From: Butyrivibrio sp.
GTDB taxonomy: Bacteria; Bacillota; Clostridia; Lachnospirales; Lachnospiraceae
NCBI GenBank assembly: GCA_024688095.1
Contig: JAILEJ010000189.1
Location: forward strand, 1-8,500
Reading direction: 5' to 3'
Length of the DNA: 8,500 nucleotides
Position 1 is the first letter of the stretch. Each line of letters starts with the position of its first letter. Shown here in pieces: positions 1 to 6,047 of the stretch. The position numbers and the translations under genes are program-made. Below the pieces are notes generated by a model. That model made no database searches. It had not been told where the DNA came from and saw only the letters and a list, made by a program, of their open reading frames with translations.

Positions 1-75
1 TCTACTAATGTAATGTCTCAGTGGAGTCTTAATGCTATTGTGGCACTTGAATTTGTAAGAGATGATCTGGGATAA
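1..75 (+). CDS. C-terminal tail of an unidentified protein (partial)
   Basis: Frame 1 is open from the left edge to a TAA at 73-75, giving 24 residues that end in ALEFVRDDLG. The tail is plausible coding sequence: it uses the same codons as the neighbours and ends 80 nt before the next gene on the same strand. It is too short to assign to a family. Its position directly upstream of the acetylesterase and lyase suggests another member of the pectin/rhamnogalacturonan cluster, such as a glycoside hydrolase, but that is inference from context only. No terminator with a T-run follows it, so readthrough into the next gene is possible. Confidence 0.6.
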   Translation, partial: STNVMSQWSLNAIVALEFVRDDLG

Positions 76-85
76 ATAATATTGA

Positions 86-113
86 TTTACTGTTTGAATC
101 AGTAAACTATATT
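86..113 (+). promoter_or_regulatory. Possible promoter overlapping a 7-bp dyad, upstream of the CE12 gene
   Basis: TTTACT (86-91) and TATATT (108-113) are separated by 16 nt and resemble a sigma-A -35/-10 pair, 4/6 and 5/6 matches to consensus. The -35 and spacer coincide with an inverted repeat: TTTACTG (86-92) against CAGTAAA (100-106), with a 7-nt loop. No T-run follows the second arm, so it is not a classical terminator. It could be an operator on a secondary promoter, or an intercistronic mRNA hairpin if the upstream gene is co-transcribed. In this base composition such matches also occur by chance. Confidence 0.35.
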
Positions 114-155
114 ACCTGATATGGTTAAAAGTTTTATTGAGAGGTTTTACAGGAT

Positions 156-893
156 ATGGAGAAACTAAAAAAGACAATTTTTCTTATAGGTGATTCTACG
201 GTTCAAAGCTATGGTATTAAAAGCGAGCCACAGGCTGGATGGGGACAGCTACTTATGAGACACTTTTGCAAAAATGAGGCATATAATATAAGTCATCCGG
301 AGGATACTGAATTTGAACAGGTTGTAAGATATGAAAGCAAAGATCTTATTATAGATAATAGGGCTATGGCGGGAAGGTCTGCCAAAAATTATTATAATGA
401 AGGTCGTACAACAGATGCGTTAAAGGCTATGAAGGCAGGGGATATAATGCTAATTCAGTTTGCTCATAATGATGCAAATAAGGATAAACCGGAAAGATAT
501 CTTACTCCTGATGAATATAAGGATATGCTGTTTGATAAATATATAGAACCTGCAATTCAAAAGGGTGTTAAACCTATACTTGTATCAGCAATTGCTATGA
601 GAGAGTTCGGAGATGATGGAGATTGTAGAATAAGCTTTCCAGAGTATAGAAAAGCACTGATCGATCTTTCAAAAGAAAAAGATATATCATTTATTGATCT
701 TGGAAAAAGGACAGCAGAGCTTAATACACGCATAGGTGAAGAAGGCTGTAAAAGTATTTATTTGTGGCTTCCTGCAAAGGCATTTGAGGCGTTTATGGAT
801 GGCAGTACTGATAATGCGCATCTTCAGTATAATGGAGCTTTTTTGTATGCAGGAATTGTATATGATGAGCTTATAAAGATGGGAATTCTTTAA
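156..893 (+). CDS. rhgT: Rhamnogalacturonan acetylesterase, CE12 / SGNH hydrolase family
   Basis: A 245-residue SGNH hydrolase of the size usual for bacterial rhamnogalacturonan acetylesterases such as Bacillus RhgT/YesT. These remove acetyl groups from galacturonic acid in the RG-I backbone so that lyases can cut it. Block I is GDST with the nucleophile Ser14 near the N-terminus. Block II is AGRS (72-75), giving the oxyanion Gly73. Block III is AHND (103-106) with Asn105. Block V is DNAH, giving Asp219 and His222. The first residues (MEKLKKTIFLIGDST) run straight into beta-strand 1, so there is no signal peptide and the enzyme should be cytoplasmic. The start is preceded by GAGAGG at 139-144, 11 nt away. 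Block III has Ala where GHND is usual. The PL11 lyase follows after 34 nt, which strongly supports RG-I as substrate. Family is near certain; exact acetyl-position specificity is not visible. Confidence 0.9.
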   Translation: MEKLKKTIFLIGDSTVQSYGIKSEPQAGWGQLLMRHFCKNEAYNISHPEDTEFEQVVRYESKDLIIDNRAMAGRSAKNYYNEGRTTDALKAMKAGDIMLIQFAHNDANKDKPERYLTPDEYKDMLFDKYIEPAIQKGVKPILVSAIAMREFGDDGDCRISFPEYRKALIDLSKEKDISFIDLGKRTAELNTRIGEEGCKSIYLWLPAKAFEAFMDGSTDNAHLQYNGAFLYAGIVYDELIKMGIL

Positions 894-914
894 ACTGAAT
901 TATTATAAAATGAT

Positions 915-920
915 GAGGGA
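915..920 (+). promoter_or_regulatory. Ribosome binding site that sets the PL11 start at 928
   Basis: GAGGGA lies 7 nt before the ATG at 928. The upstream ATGs at 910 and 913 have only AT-rich sequence before them and no Shine-Dalgarno match; the second also overlaps this site. The start at 928 is therefore preferred. Confidence 0.75.
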
Positions 921-927
921 AAAATTT

Positions 928-3444
928 ATGAAGACTGAATTACAGATTTTTTTGGATGATGTTGAAGACAAAGCTGTATATTTTCACTGGGAAGGCATTT
1001 CTGAGGCTGAATTTTACGAGGTTTCATATAAGGACAGTTCAAGGAAAAGTGTTCGTTATAAAAATCTTGCCCTTACCAGAGAAAAATTTTATTGTCTGAA
1101 AAAGGCGACAAACAGAGAATTTTATATAAGAGTAAGAGCATATGGAGGCAAGGGTGATGGTGAAAAAATAGTTCTTGCTGAAGGGATGATCACAACACCA
1201 TTAAATTATATTCCAAATGCACAGAAGGAGGATTTAAACAGAGGCCTTATTGCTGTTAAAACAGAGGATGGAATATTCCTCTCCTGGAGATTTTTTAAGA
1301 GAGAGGCAGCGGGGTTTTGTGCAACAGGTCTTACAGGAATAAATTTCAGAGTTTATAGAAATGACAAAGAAATTGCCATTGTAACAGATAGCTGTAACTA
1401 TCTTGATAAAGATGGCAGTGATGCTGATACATATTCTGTAGAGCCTGTTAAGGTTGGAAATGATGGTATTGCAGAGCCTGTTAGCGGGAATAAAAGAGCT
1501 GATAAAAAATGTGAAAATGTCAGTGTATGGAGTTCTGGTAAAAATTATCTTGAAATTGAACTGCAAAAGCCTGAAGGTGGAGTGACTCCAGCAGGAGAAT
1601 CTTTTGAATATCGTATAAATGATATGAGTATCGGAGATGTTGATGGTGATGGAGATTATGAATATATTGTAAAGTGGGATCCTAGCAATTCTCAGGATGT
1701 CAGTATTAAAGGCTATACAGGAAGATGTATAATTGACTGCTATAAAATTGATGGTAGGCTTATGTGGCGACTTGATATGGGTCCTAATATCAGAGCAGGT
1801 GCTCATTATACCCAGTTTATGGTATATGACTTTGATGGAGATGGAAAGTCTGAAATGGCTGTAAAAACAGCTCCGGGAACTATTATGACTAGATTTTCCG
1901 AGGATGGAAAAGTTCTTGAAAAGTCATATATTACAATGCTAAAGAGTGATGTTGATGCCGGATATTCTAATGAAGATAATTATGTATGTTCTGCAGATGA
2001 TTATTATAATCATATGGTTGATGTATTTATGTCATGGCATGAACATCCGGAAGTAAAAAAGGGTAACTGGCCGCAGACTATTGAAGAGTGCTTTGGAATA
2101 GAGAAAAAATATGATTATCCGTTAAATGAAGATGATGCAAAGAAACTTGTGGATTATTTCATGGATGTATATGCCCCTTCAAGAAGTGCCAGAAATGAAC
2201 TTAGAAAGTTTGAAGGTTTTATATATGAAGGTCCTGAATATCTGACTATGTTTTCTGGTGATGGCAAAGAGCTTGAAACAATTAAATATCCTTATCCAAG
2301 ACAGGATGACGGATTATTATGGGGAGACTATTCACTTGCCAGGATTGAGCCCTGCAACAGAGTTGACAGATTTCTTGCAGGAGTTGCTTATTTTGATGGC
2401 ATACATCCATCTCTTGTTATGTGCAGAGGCTATTATACAAGAACTACAATTGCGGCCTATGATTTTGAAAAAGGACATTTTGTAGAGAGGTTTATGGTTG
2501 ATTCTGGTCATGTTCCAATGTCAAATCCTTTTAATGATAATCCTCATGATAAATCAGGTACTGATAAGGAATATGGTACATTATCAGGACAGGGAGATCA
2601 TAGTCTTTCCATTGCTGATATTGATGATGACGGTTGTCAGGAAATCATATATGGAGCGGCTTGCATAGACCATGACGGAAGATTGAAATACAGTAGTTAC
2701 GATTATCTTCCAAGTGGAAAGAGAGCAAAGCTTGGACATGGAGATTCAATGCATGTTGCCAAAATTGATCCAGATCAGCCGGGACTTCAGATATTTAATG
2801 TTTTTGAAGGTGCAAAGGCAGCACCTTTCGGATATGCTTTAAGAGATGCAGAGACAGGTATTGTTCGTCACAGATATGATGATGAGGGCAAAGATCTTGG
2901 ACCATTTGGCTACTATGCAGAAACAGATCTTGGAAGGTGTATGATAGGTGATATTGATCCTGATACAAAGGGATTACAGGTATGGGTAAATGATGTTTAT
3001 TCATGTGATGGAAAAGTATTAGATATTAAAGCTCCATCTACAAATCAGGCTATAAGATGGGCTGCAGACCTTACCACACAGGTTCTTGACAGATCTGATT
3101 ATCTAAAGGGTGAGCACAGAGGTGTTGTAAATGATATCACACATGGTGTTATGCTTGATCCGGAAGATACCCTTTGTAATAATGGCACAAAGGGAAACGC
3201 ATGTCTTGTGGCAAGTGTATTTGGAGATTTTAGAGAAGATCTTATTCTTAGAAGAAAAGATGATAAAGCAATAAGAATATATACAAATACCGAAATTACA
3301 AATCATAAATTATATACTCCTATGGATGATATTATGTACAGAGTAGGTATCGCATGGCAAAATACGTGCTATAATCAAACTTGTTATACAAGTTATTATT
3401 ATGCATCTGATATGGATTTTAAAGATGTTCCATTAGTAGATTGA
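928..3444 (+). CDS. Rhamnogalacturonan lyase, PL11 (YesW/YesX family), cytoplasmic form with N-terminal extension
   Basis: An 838-residue polysaccharide lyase that cleaves the RG-I backbone by beta-elimination between rhamnose and galacturonate. Residues 1-95 look like a fibronectin-III-type beta domain. The PL11 unit starts near 104 (LNRGLIAVKTEDG, then the SWR/VYRN region) and carries family-diagnostic calcium-loop blocks: GDVDGDGDYE (236-245) with KWDPSNSQD (249-257), PNIRAGAHYTQF (286-297), DFDGDGKSE (301-309), NRVDRFLAGVAYFDG (477-491), GYYTRT (501-506), DIDDDG (564-569), HGDSMH (604-609) and the C-terminal IAWQNTCYNQ (808-817). It is longer than the roughly 610-620 residues of Bacillus YesW/YesX because of the N-terminal domain and an insertion near 340-430. 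No signal peptide and about 18 Cys suggest the cytoplasm. Endo (YesW-like) versus exo (YesX-like) action is not settled by eye. It is operonic with the flanking esterase and deacetylase genes. Confidence 0.92.
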   Translation: MKTELQIFLDDVEDKAVYFHWEGISEAEFYEVSYKDSSRKSVRYKNLALTREKFYCLKKATNREFYIRVRAYGGKGDGEKIVLAEGMITTPLNYIPNAQKEDLNRGLIAVKTEDGIFLSWRFFKREAAGFCATGLTGINFRVYRNDKEIAIVTDSCNYLDKDGSDADTYSVEPVKVGNDGIAEPVSGNKRADKKCENVSVWSSGKNYLEIELQKPEGGVTPAGESFEYRINDMSIGDVDGDGDYEYIVKWDPSNSQDVSIKGYTGRCIIDCYKIDGRLMWRLDMGPNIRAGAHYTQFMVYDFDGDGKSEMAVKTAPGTIMTRFSEDGKVLEKSYITMLKSDVDAGYSNEDNYVCSADDYYNHMVDVFMSWHEHPEVKKGNWPQTIEECFGIEKKYDYPLNEDDAKKLVDYFMDVYAPSRSARNELRKFEGFIYEGPEYLTMFSGDGKELETIKYPYPRQDDGLLWGDYSLARIEPCNRVDRFLAGVAYFDGIHPSLVMCRGYYTRTTIAAYDFEKGHFVERFMVDSGHVPMSNPFNDNPHDKSGTDKEYGTLSGQGDHSLSIADIDDDGCQEIIYGAACIDHDGRLKYSSYDYLPSGKRAKLGHGDSMHVAKIDPDQPGLQIFNVFEGAKAAPFGYALRDAETGIVRHRYDDEGKDLGPFGYYAETDLGRCMIGDIDPDTKGLQVWVNDVYSCDGKVLDIKAPSTNQAIRWAADLTTQVLDRSDYLKGEHRGVVNDITHGVMLDPEDTLCNNGTKGNACLVASVFGDFREDLILRRKDDKAIRIYTNTEITNHKLYTPMDDIMYRVGIAWQNTCYNQTCYTSYYYASDMDFKDVPLVD

Positions 3445-3457
3445 TAAATAAAGAAAC

Positions 3458-3464
3458 AGGAGAG
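3458..3464 (+). promoter_or_regulatory. Ribosome binding site that sets the CE4 start at 3471
   Basis: AGGAGAG ends 6 nt before the ATG at 3471. The ATG at 3465 directly abuts the site and is too close to use it. The TTG at 3441, which would overlap the lyase stop, has no purine-rich site upstream. The start at 3471 is therefore preferred. Confidence 0.75.
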
Positions 3465-3470
3465 ATGAAA

Positions 3471-4319
3471 ATGGTTGATGCAAGTATTACAAGAGAAGTA
3501 AATGGCAGACCAATGCCGGTAATTTACACATGTTTTCCGGAGGGTAAGCATAAGGTTCTTACCTGCAGTTATGATGATGGTAAGCTTGAGGACAGACAGC
3601 TTGTATCCATATTTAATAAATATGGATTAAAAGGAACGTTTAATGTTAATTCAGGTCTTTTGGATGAGGAAAGAATTCCTCTTTCAGATTATAAGGAATT
3701 ATATAAAGGGCATGAAATTGCATGTCATACAGCGCTTCATCCAACAATTGCAAGATGTGCAAGTGAGCATATTGTTCAGGAAATAATTGAAGACAGAAGA
3801 ATACTTGAGAAAACAGTTGGATATACAGTAAGAGGTCTTGCATATCCAAACGGTTCAGTTGATCAGAGAATAATTGATCTTCTTCCTGCATGTGGAATAA
3901 GACATGCAAGAACTGTGCACAGTACTGAAGCATTTGGGCTTCCGGATAACTATCTGTCATGGAATCCTACATGTCATCATAATAATCCAAGATTACTTGA
4001 GCTGGCCGAAACATTTAGAGATATGCATAAGACACAGTACCTTTACATGATGTATGTATGGGGACACAGCTATGAATTTAGTAGAGACAATAACTGGGAT
4101 AAGATGGAAGAGTTTGGTAAGATAATCGGTGGTAAGGATGATATCTGGTATGCTACAAATATTGAAATAGTGGATTATATGGAAGCTGCTTCTCGTATGC
4201 AGTTTGCAGCAAGTGGTGAATTTGTATTTAATCCAAGTGCACAGACGGTATGGCTTGAAGTTGATAAGCATAAGGTTGCATGTCCAGGTGGTCAGGTTAC
4301 AGAAATTCCTTCTTATTAA
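3471..4319 (+). CDS. Polysaccharide deacetylase, NodB/CE4 family, without signal peptide
   Basis: A 282-residue NodB-fold deacetylase. CE4 enzymes use a divalent metal to remove O- or N-acetyl groups from polysaccharides. Motif 1 is SYDDG (33-37), with Asp35 as predicted base and Asp36 as metal ligand. Motif 2 is HTALHP (86-91), with metal ligands His86 and His90. Motif 3 is RGLAYPNG (121-128), motif 4 surrounds WNP (164-166), and motif 5 is WGHS (197-200), with His199 as the predicted catalytic His. The barrel is followed by a short beta-rich tail (about 249-282, FVFNPSAQTVWLEVD). There is no signal peptide or membrane anchor, unlike most peptidoglycan or chitin deacetylases. The gene begins 26 nt after the lyase stop, so it is probably in the same mRNA. 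By context I infer that it deacetylates imported pectic oligosaccharides; acetylated hemicellulose fragments or an unrelated acyl substrate remain possible. Confidence 0.85.
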   Translation: MVDASITREVNGRPMPVIYTCFPEGKHKVLTCSYDDGKLEDRQLVSIFNKYGLKGTFNVNSGLLDEERIPLSDYKELYKGHEIACHTALHPTIARCASEHIVQEIIEDRRILEKTVGYTVRGLAYPNGSVDQRIIDLLPACGIRHARTVHSTEAFGLPDNYLSWNPTCHHNNPRLLELAETFRDMHKTQYLYMMYVWGHSYEFSRDNNWDKMEEFGKIIGGKDDIWYATNIEIVDYMEAASRMQFAASGEFVFNPSAQTVWLEVDKHKVACPGGQVTEIPSY

Positions 4320-4336
4320 AACGTTTCTTATTAAAA
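4310..4336 (+). repeat. Short tandem repeat spanning the CE4 stop codon
   Basis: The 12-mer TTCTTATTAAAA occurs at 4310-4321 and again at 4325-4336, a 15-nt period, with the CE4 stop codon inside the first copy. It looks like a small slippage duplication. No function is evident. Confidence 0.5.
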
Positions 4337-4396
4337 TAATATTGATTTTTCTAAATTTTATTTGTAATATTCTATATGGTGTATTTTTTAGATAAT

Positions 4397-4475
4397 ATGT
4401 AATTATTATGCTAAAATGTTAATCGGCATTGAATATTTATTCAGATAAAAGATATTCGATTCATAATAATTATAT
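4397..4475. repeat. Nested inverted repeats upstream of the aminotransferase gene
   Basis: An outer inverted repeat pairs 4397-4410 with 4462-4475: 14 bp, 13 Watson-Crick plus one G-T. Inside it an inner inverted repeat pairs 4428-4438 with 4450-4460: 11 bp including two G-T pairs, with an 11-nt loop. The arms are separated by 17 nt on the left and 1 nt on the right. There is no T-run after the right arm, so terminator function is unlikely. The left outer arm overlaps the predicted -10 region, which would suit an operator. Because the DNA is very AT-rich, some of this symmetry may be chance. Confidence 0.45.
4409..4417 (+). promoter_or_regulatory. Probable extended -10 promoter for the aminotransferase gene
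   Basis: TGCTAAAAT (4409-4417) is an extended -10 (TGn followed by TAAAAT). The -35 region at the usual distance (about 4388-4394) is only a weak match, as is common for extended -10 promoters. Transcription would start near 4424, leaving a leader of about 100 nt before the ATG at 4524. Confidence 0.45.
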
Positions 4476-4523
4476 CTATCATATATAGGATATGACAGAT
4501 GCAAAGGAAGATAAGGAGACGTT

Positions 4524-5813
4524 ATGAAAAAGTATTCTGAAATGACCAAAGAAGAACTGCAGACAGAGGTTGCTGAGTTAAAAAAGCAGTATAAGAAATA
4601 TCAGGACATGGATCTGCAGCTTGATATGAGCAGAGGAAAGCCTTGTACAGAACAGCTTGATCTATCTATGGGGATGATGGATGTGCTGAATTCATCAGTT
4701 GATTTAAGATGTGATGATGGTACAGATTGCCGTAACTATGGTGTACTTACAGGTATCCAGGAAGCAAGAGAGCTTATTGGAGATATGATGGAAAATCATC
4801 CTGATAACATTATAATTTATGGTAACTCATCTCTTAATGTAATGTTTGATACAGTTTCAAGAGCTATGACACAAGGTATTATGGGAAATACTCCATGGTG
4901 TAAGCTTGATACAGTTAAATTCCTTTGTCCGGTTCCTGGTTATGACAGACACTTTGCTATTACAGAATATTTTGGAATAGAGATGATTCCGGTTCCTACA
5001 AATGAAGAGGGACCTGATATGGATATGGTTGAAGAACTTGTTTCATCAGATGAATCAATTAAGGGTATCTGGTGCGTTCCTAAATATGCTAATCCATCTG
5101 GTTATTCATATTCAGATTACACAGTAAGAAGATTTGCAAGACTTAAGCCAGCAGCTAAGGATTTCAGAATTTTCTGGGACAATGCTTATGGTGTGCATCA
5201 TCTTTATGATGATAAGCAGGATTATCTTGTAGAGATACTTGCTGAGTGTAAAAAGGCTGGAAATCCTGATCTTGTTTATAAATTTGCATCTACATCAAAG
5301 ATTACATTCCCTGGTAGTGGAATTGCAGCACTTGCTACTTCACTTAATAACCTTGATGATATAAAGAATCAGCTCAAAAATCAGACAATTGGACATGATA
5401 AGGTTAATCAACTCAGACATGTAAGATTCTTTGGAGATATTCATGGATTAACAGAGCATATGAGAAAACATGCTGATATTATCAGACCTAAATTTGAGGC
5501 TGTAGAAGAGATTCTTGATAATAATCTTGAAGGACTTGATATTGGAACATGGACAAAGCCAAATGGAGGATATTTTATTTGCTTTAATGCAATGGAAGGC
5601 TGTGCCAAGGAAATCATTAGTATGGCTAAAAAGGCTGGAGTTAAAATGACAGAAGCTGGTGCTACATGGCCATATCATAAGGATCCTCATGATAGCGATA
5701 TCCGTATTGCTCCTACATATCCACCACTTAGTGAGCTTAAGACAGCTGCAGAACTTTTCTCATTATGTGTAAAGCTTGTAAGTGCGAAGAAAATACTTGA
5801 GAAAATGAACTAA
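4524..5813 (+). CDS. PLP-dependent class I aminotransferase, MocR-like aspartate aminotransferase type
   Basis: A 429-residue fold-type I aminotransferase, full length for its group. The N-terminal LDMSRGKPCTEQLDLS (33-48) and the overall spacing match the family annotated as MocR-like or aspartate aminotransferase (Pfam Asp_aminotransf, typified by Corynebacterium AspT). It lacks the GntR DNA-binding domain of true MocR regulators, so it is an enzyme. PLP-site features are GNSSLN (100-105, phosphate region), Asn190-Pro191 (YANPSG), Asp219 with Tyr222 (WDNAYG), the Schiff-base Lys259 in STSKITFPGSG, and the carboxylate-binding Arg394 (DIRIAP). The likely reaction is amino transfer between aspartate or a related amino acid and 2-oxoglutarate in the cytoplasm; the exact substrate is inferred. 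AAGGAG at 4513-4518, 5 nt before the ATG, fixes the start. It stands alone, with its own promoter region and a strong terminator. Confidence 0.9.
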   Translation: MKKYSEMTKEELQTEVAELKKQYKKYQDMDLQLDMSRGKPCTEQLDLSMGMMDVLNSSVDLRCDDGTDCRNYGVLTGIQEARELIGDMMENHPDNIIIYGNSSLNVMFDTVSRAMTQGIMGNTPWCKLDTVKFLCPVPGYDRHFAITEYFGIEMIPVPTNEEGPDMDMVEELVSSDESIKGIWCVPKYANPSGYSYSDYTVRRFARLKPAAKDFRIFWDNAYGVHHLYDDKQDYLVEILAECKKAGNPDLVYKFASTSKITFPGSGIAALATSLNNLDDIKNQLKNQTIGHDKVNQLRHVRFFGDIHGLTEHMRKHADIIRPKFEAVEEILDNNLEGLDIGTWTKPNGGYFICFNAMEGCAKEIISMAKKAGVKMTEAGATWPYHKDPHDSDIRIAPTYPPLSELKTAAELFSLCVKLVSAKKILEKMN

Positions 5814-5832
5814 ATATTTGCAGGTGATTTTT

Positions 5833-5868
5833 AAAACTCTGAAAGATGTTTTCTTTCAGAGTTTTTTT
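5833..5868 (+). terminator. Rho-independent terminator after the aminotransferase gene
   Basis: A perfect 13-bp stem pairs AAAACTCTGAAAG (5833-5845) with CTTTCAGAGTTTT (5853-5865), with a 7-nt loop and a T-run that continues to 5868. It begins 20 nt after the stop codon. It isolates the aminotransferase transcript from the chemoreceptor gene. Confidence 0.95.
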
Positions 5869-5947
5869 GTTTATATTTTTTTTAAAAATAGGTTATTGTT
5901 TTTTTACCGTTTATAAATTTATGTAAATTTATTTCTAAACTTCACTA

Positions 5948-5956
5948 TGATAAAAT
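5948..5956 (+). promoter_or_regulatory. Possible extended -10 promoter for the chemoreceptor gene
   Basis: TGATAAAAT (5948-5956) fits an extended -10 element; the -35 (about 5928-5933, TTTATT) is poor. A start near 5963 would leave a leader of about 85 nt. I looked for a sigma-D/sigma-28 motility promoter (TAAA, 15-16 nt, CCGATAT) in 5869-6047 and saw no convincing match, although motility genes often use one. Confidence 0.4.
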
Positions 5957-6035
5957 TATTATTGATTAGAACAGTATGTCTTATTTAATTTATTTAAGGG
6001 TCAATATAATTTTATGGCTTGAATTCATTGAAAGC

Positions 6036-6040
6036 GAGGG
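6036..6040 (+). promoter_or_regulatory. Ribosome binding site that sets the chemoreceptor start at 6048
   Basis: GAGGG lies 7 nt before the ATG at 6048. An in-frame ATG at 5976 would add 24 residues but has no Shine-Dalgarno site, lies only about 20 nt after the predicted -10, and would put an unusual hydrophobic stretch before the basic N-terminus. The start at 6048 is preferred. Confidence 0.75.
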
Positions 6041-6047
6041 TAAATTT

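Noticed and set aside
1234..1806. 190-residue open frame on the - strand
   Set aside because: It lies wholly inside the PL11 lyase gene, whose protein motifs are unambiguous. Its translation is Ile/Ser/Thr-rich, as expected for the complement of AT-rich coding DNA, and it has no recognisable domain.
4204..4395. 63-residue + strand open frame overlapping the end of the CE4 gene
   Set aside because: Most of it overlaps the conserved CE4 tail in another frame, its start lacks a ribosome site, and its hydrophobic end comes from AT-rich intergenic DNA.
4320..4523. Riboswitch or T-box upstream of the aminotransferase gene
   Set aside because: None of the conserved riboswitch or T-box sequence blocks is visible and there is no terminator hairpin before the start codon. 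Only the nested inverted repeats are present.
4492..4527. 11-codon leader open frame (MTDAKEDKETL) whose stop overlaps the aminotransferase ATG as ATGA
   Set aside because: The only purine-rich match (AGGA at 4487-4490) is 1 nt from its ATG, too close to work. The overlap is probably a by-product of the Shine-Dalgarno region being open in this frame.
5883..5914. Sigma-28/sigma-D motility promoter (TAAA and CCGTTTAT)
   Set aside because: The spacer is about 20 nt instead of 15-16, and the -10 lacks the CCGATAT core.
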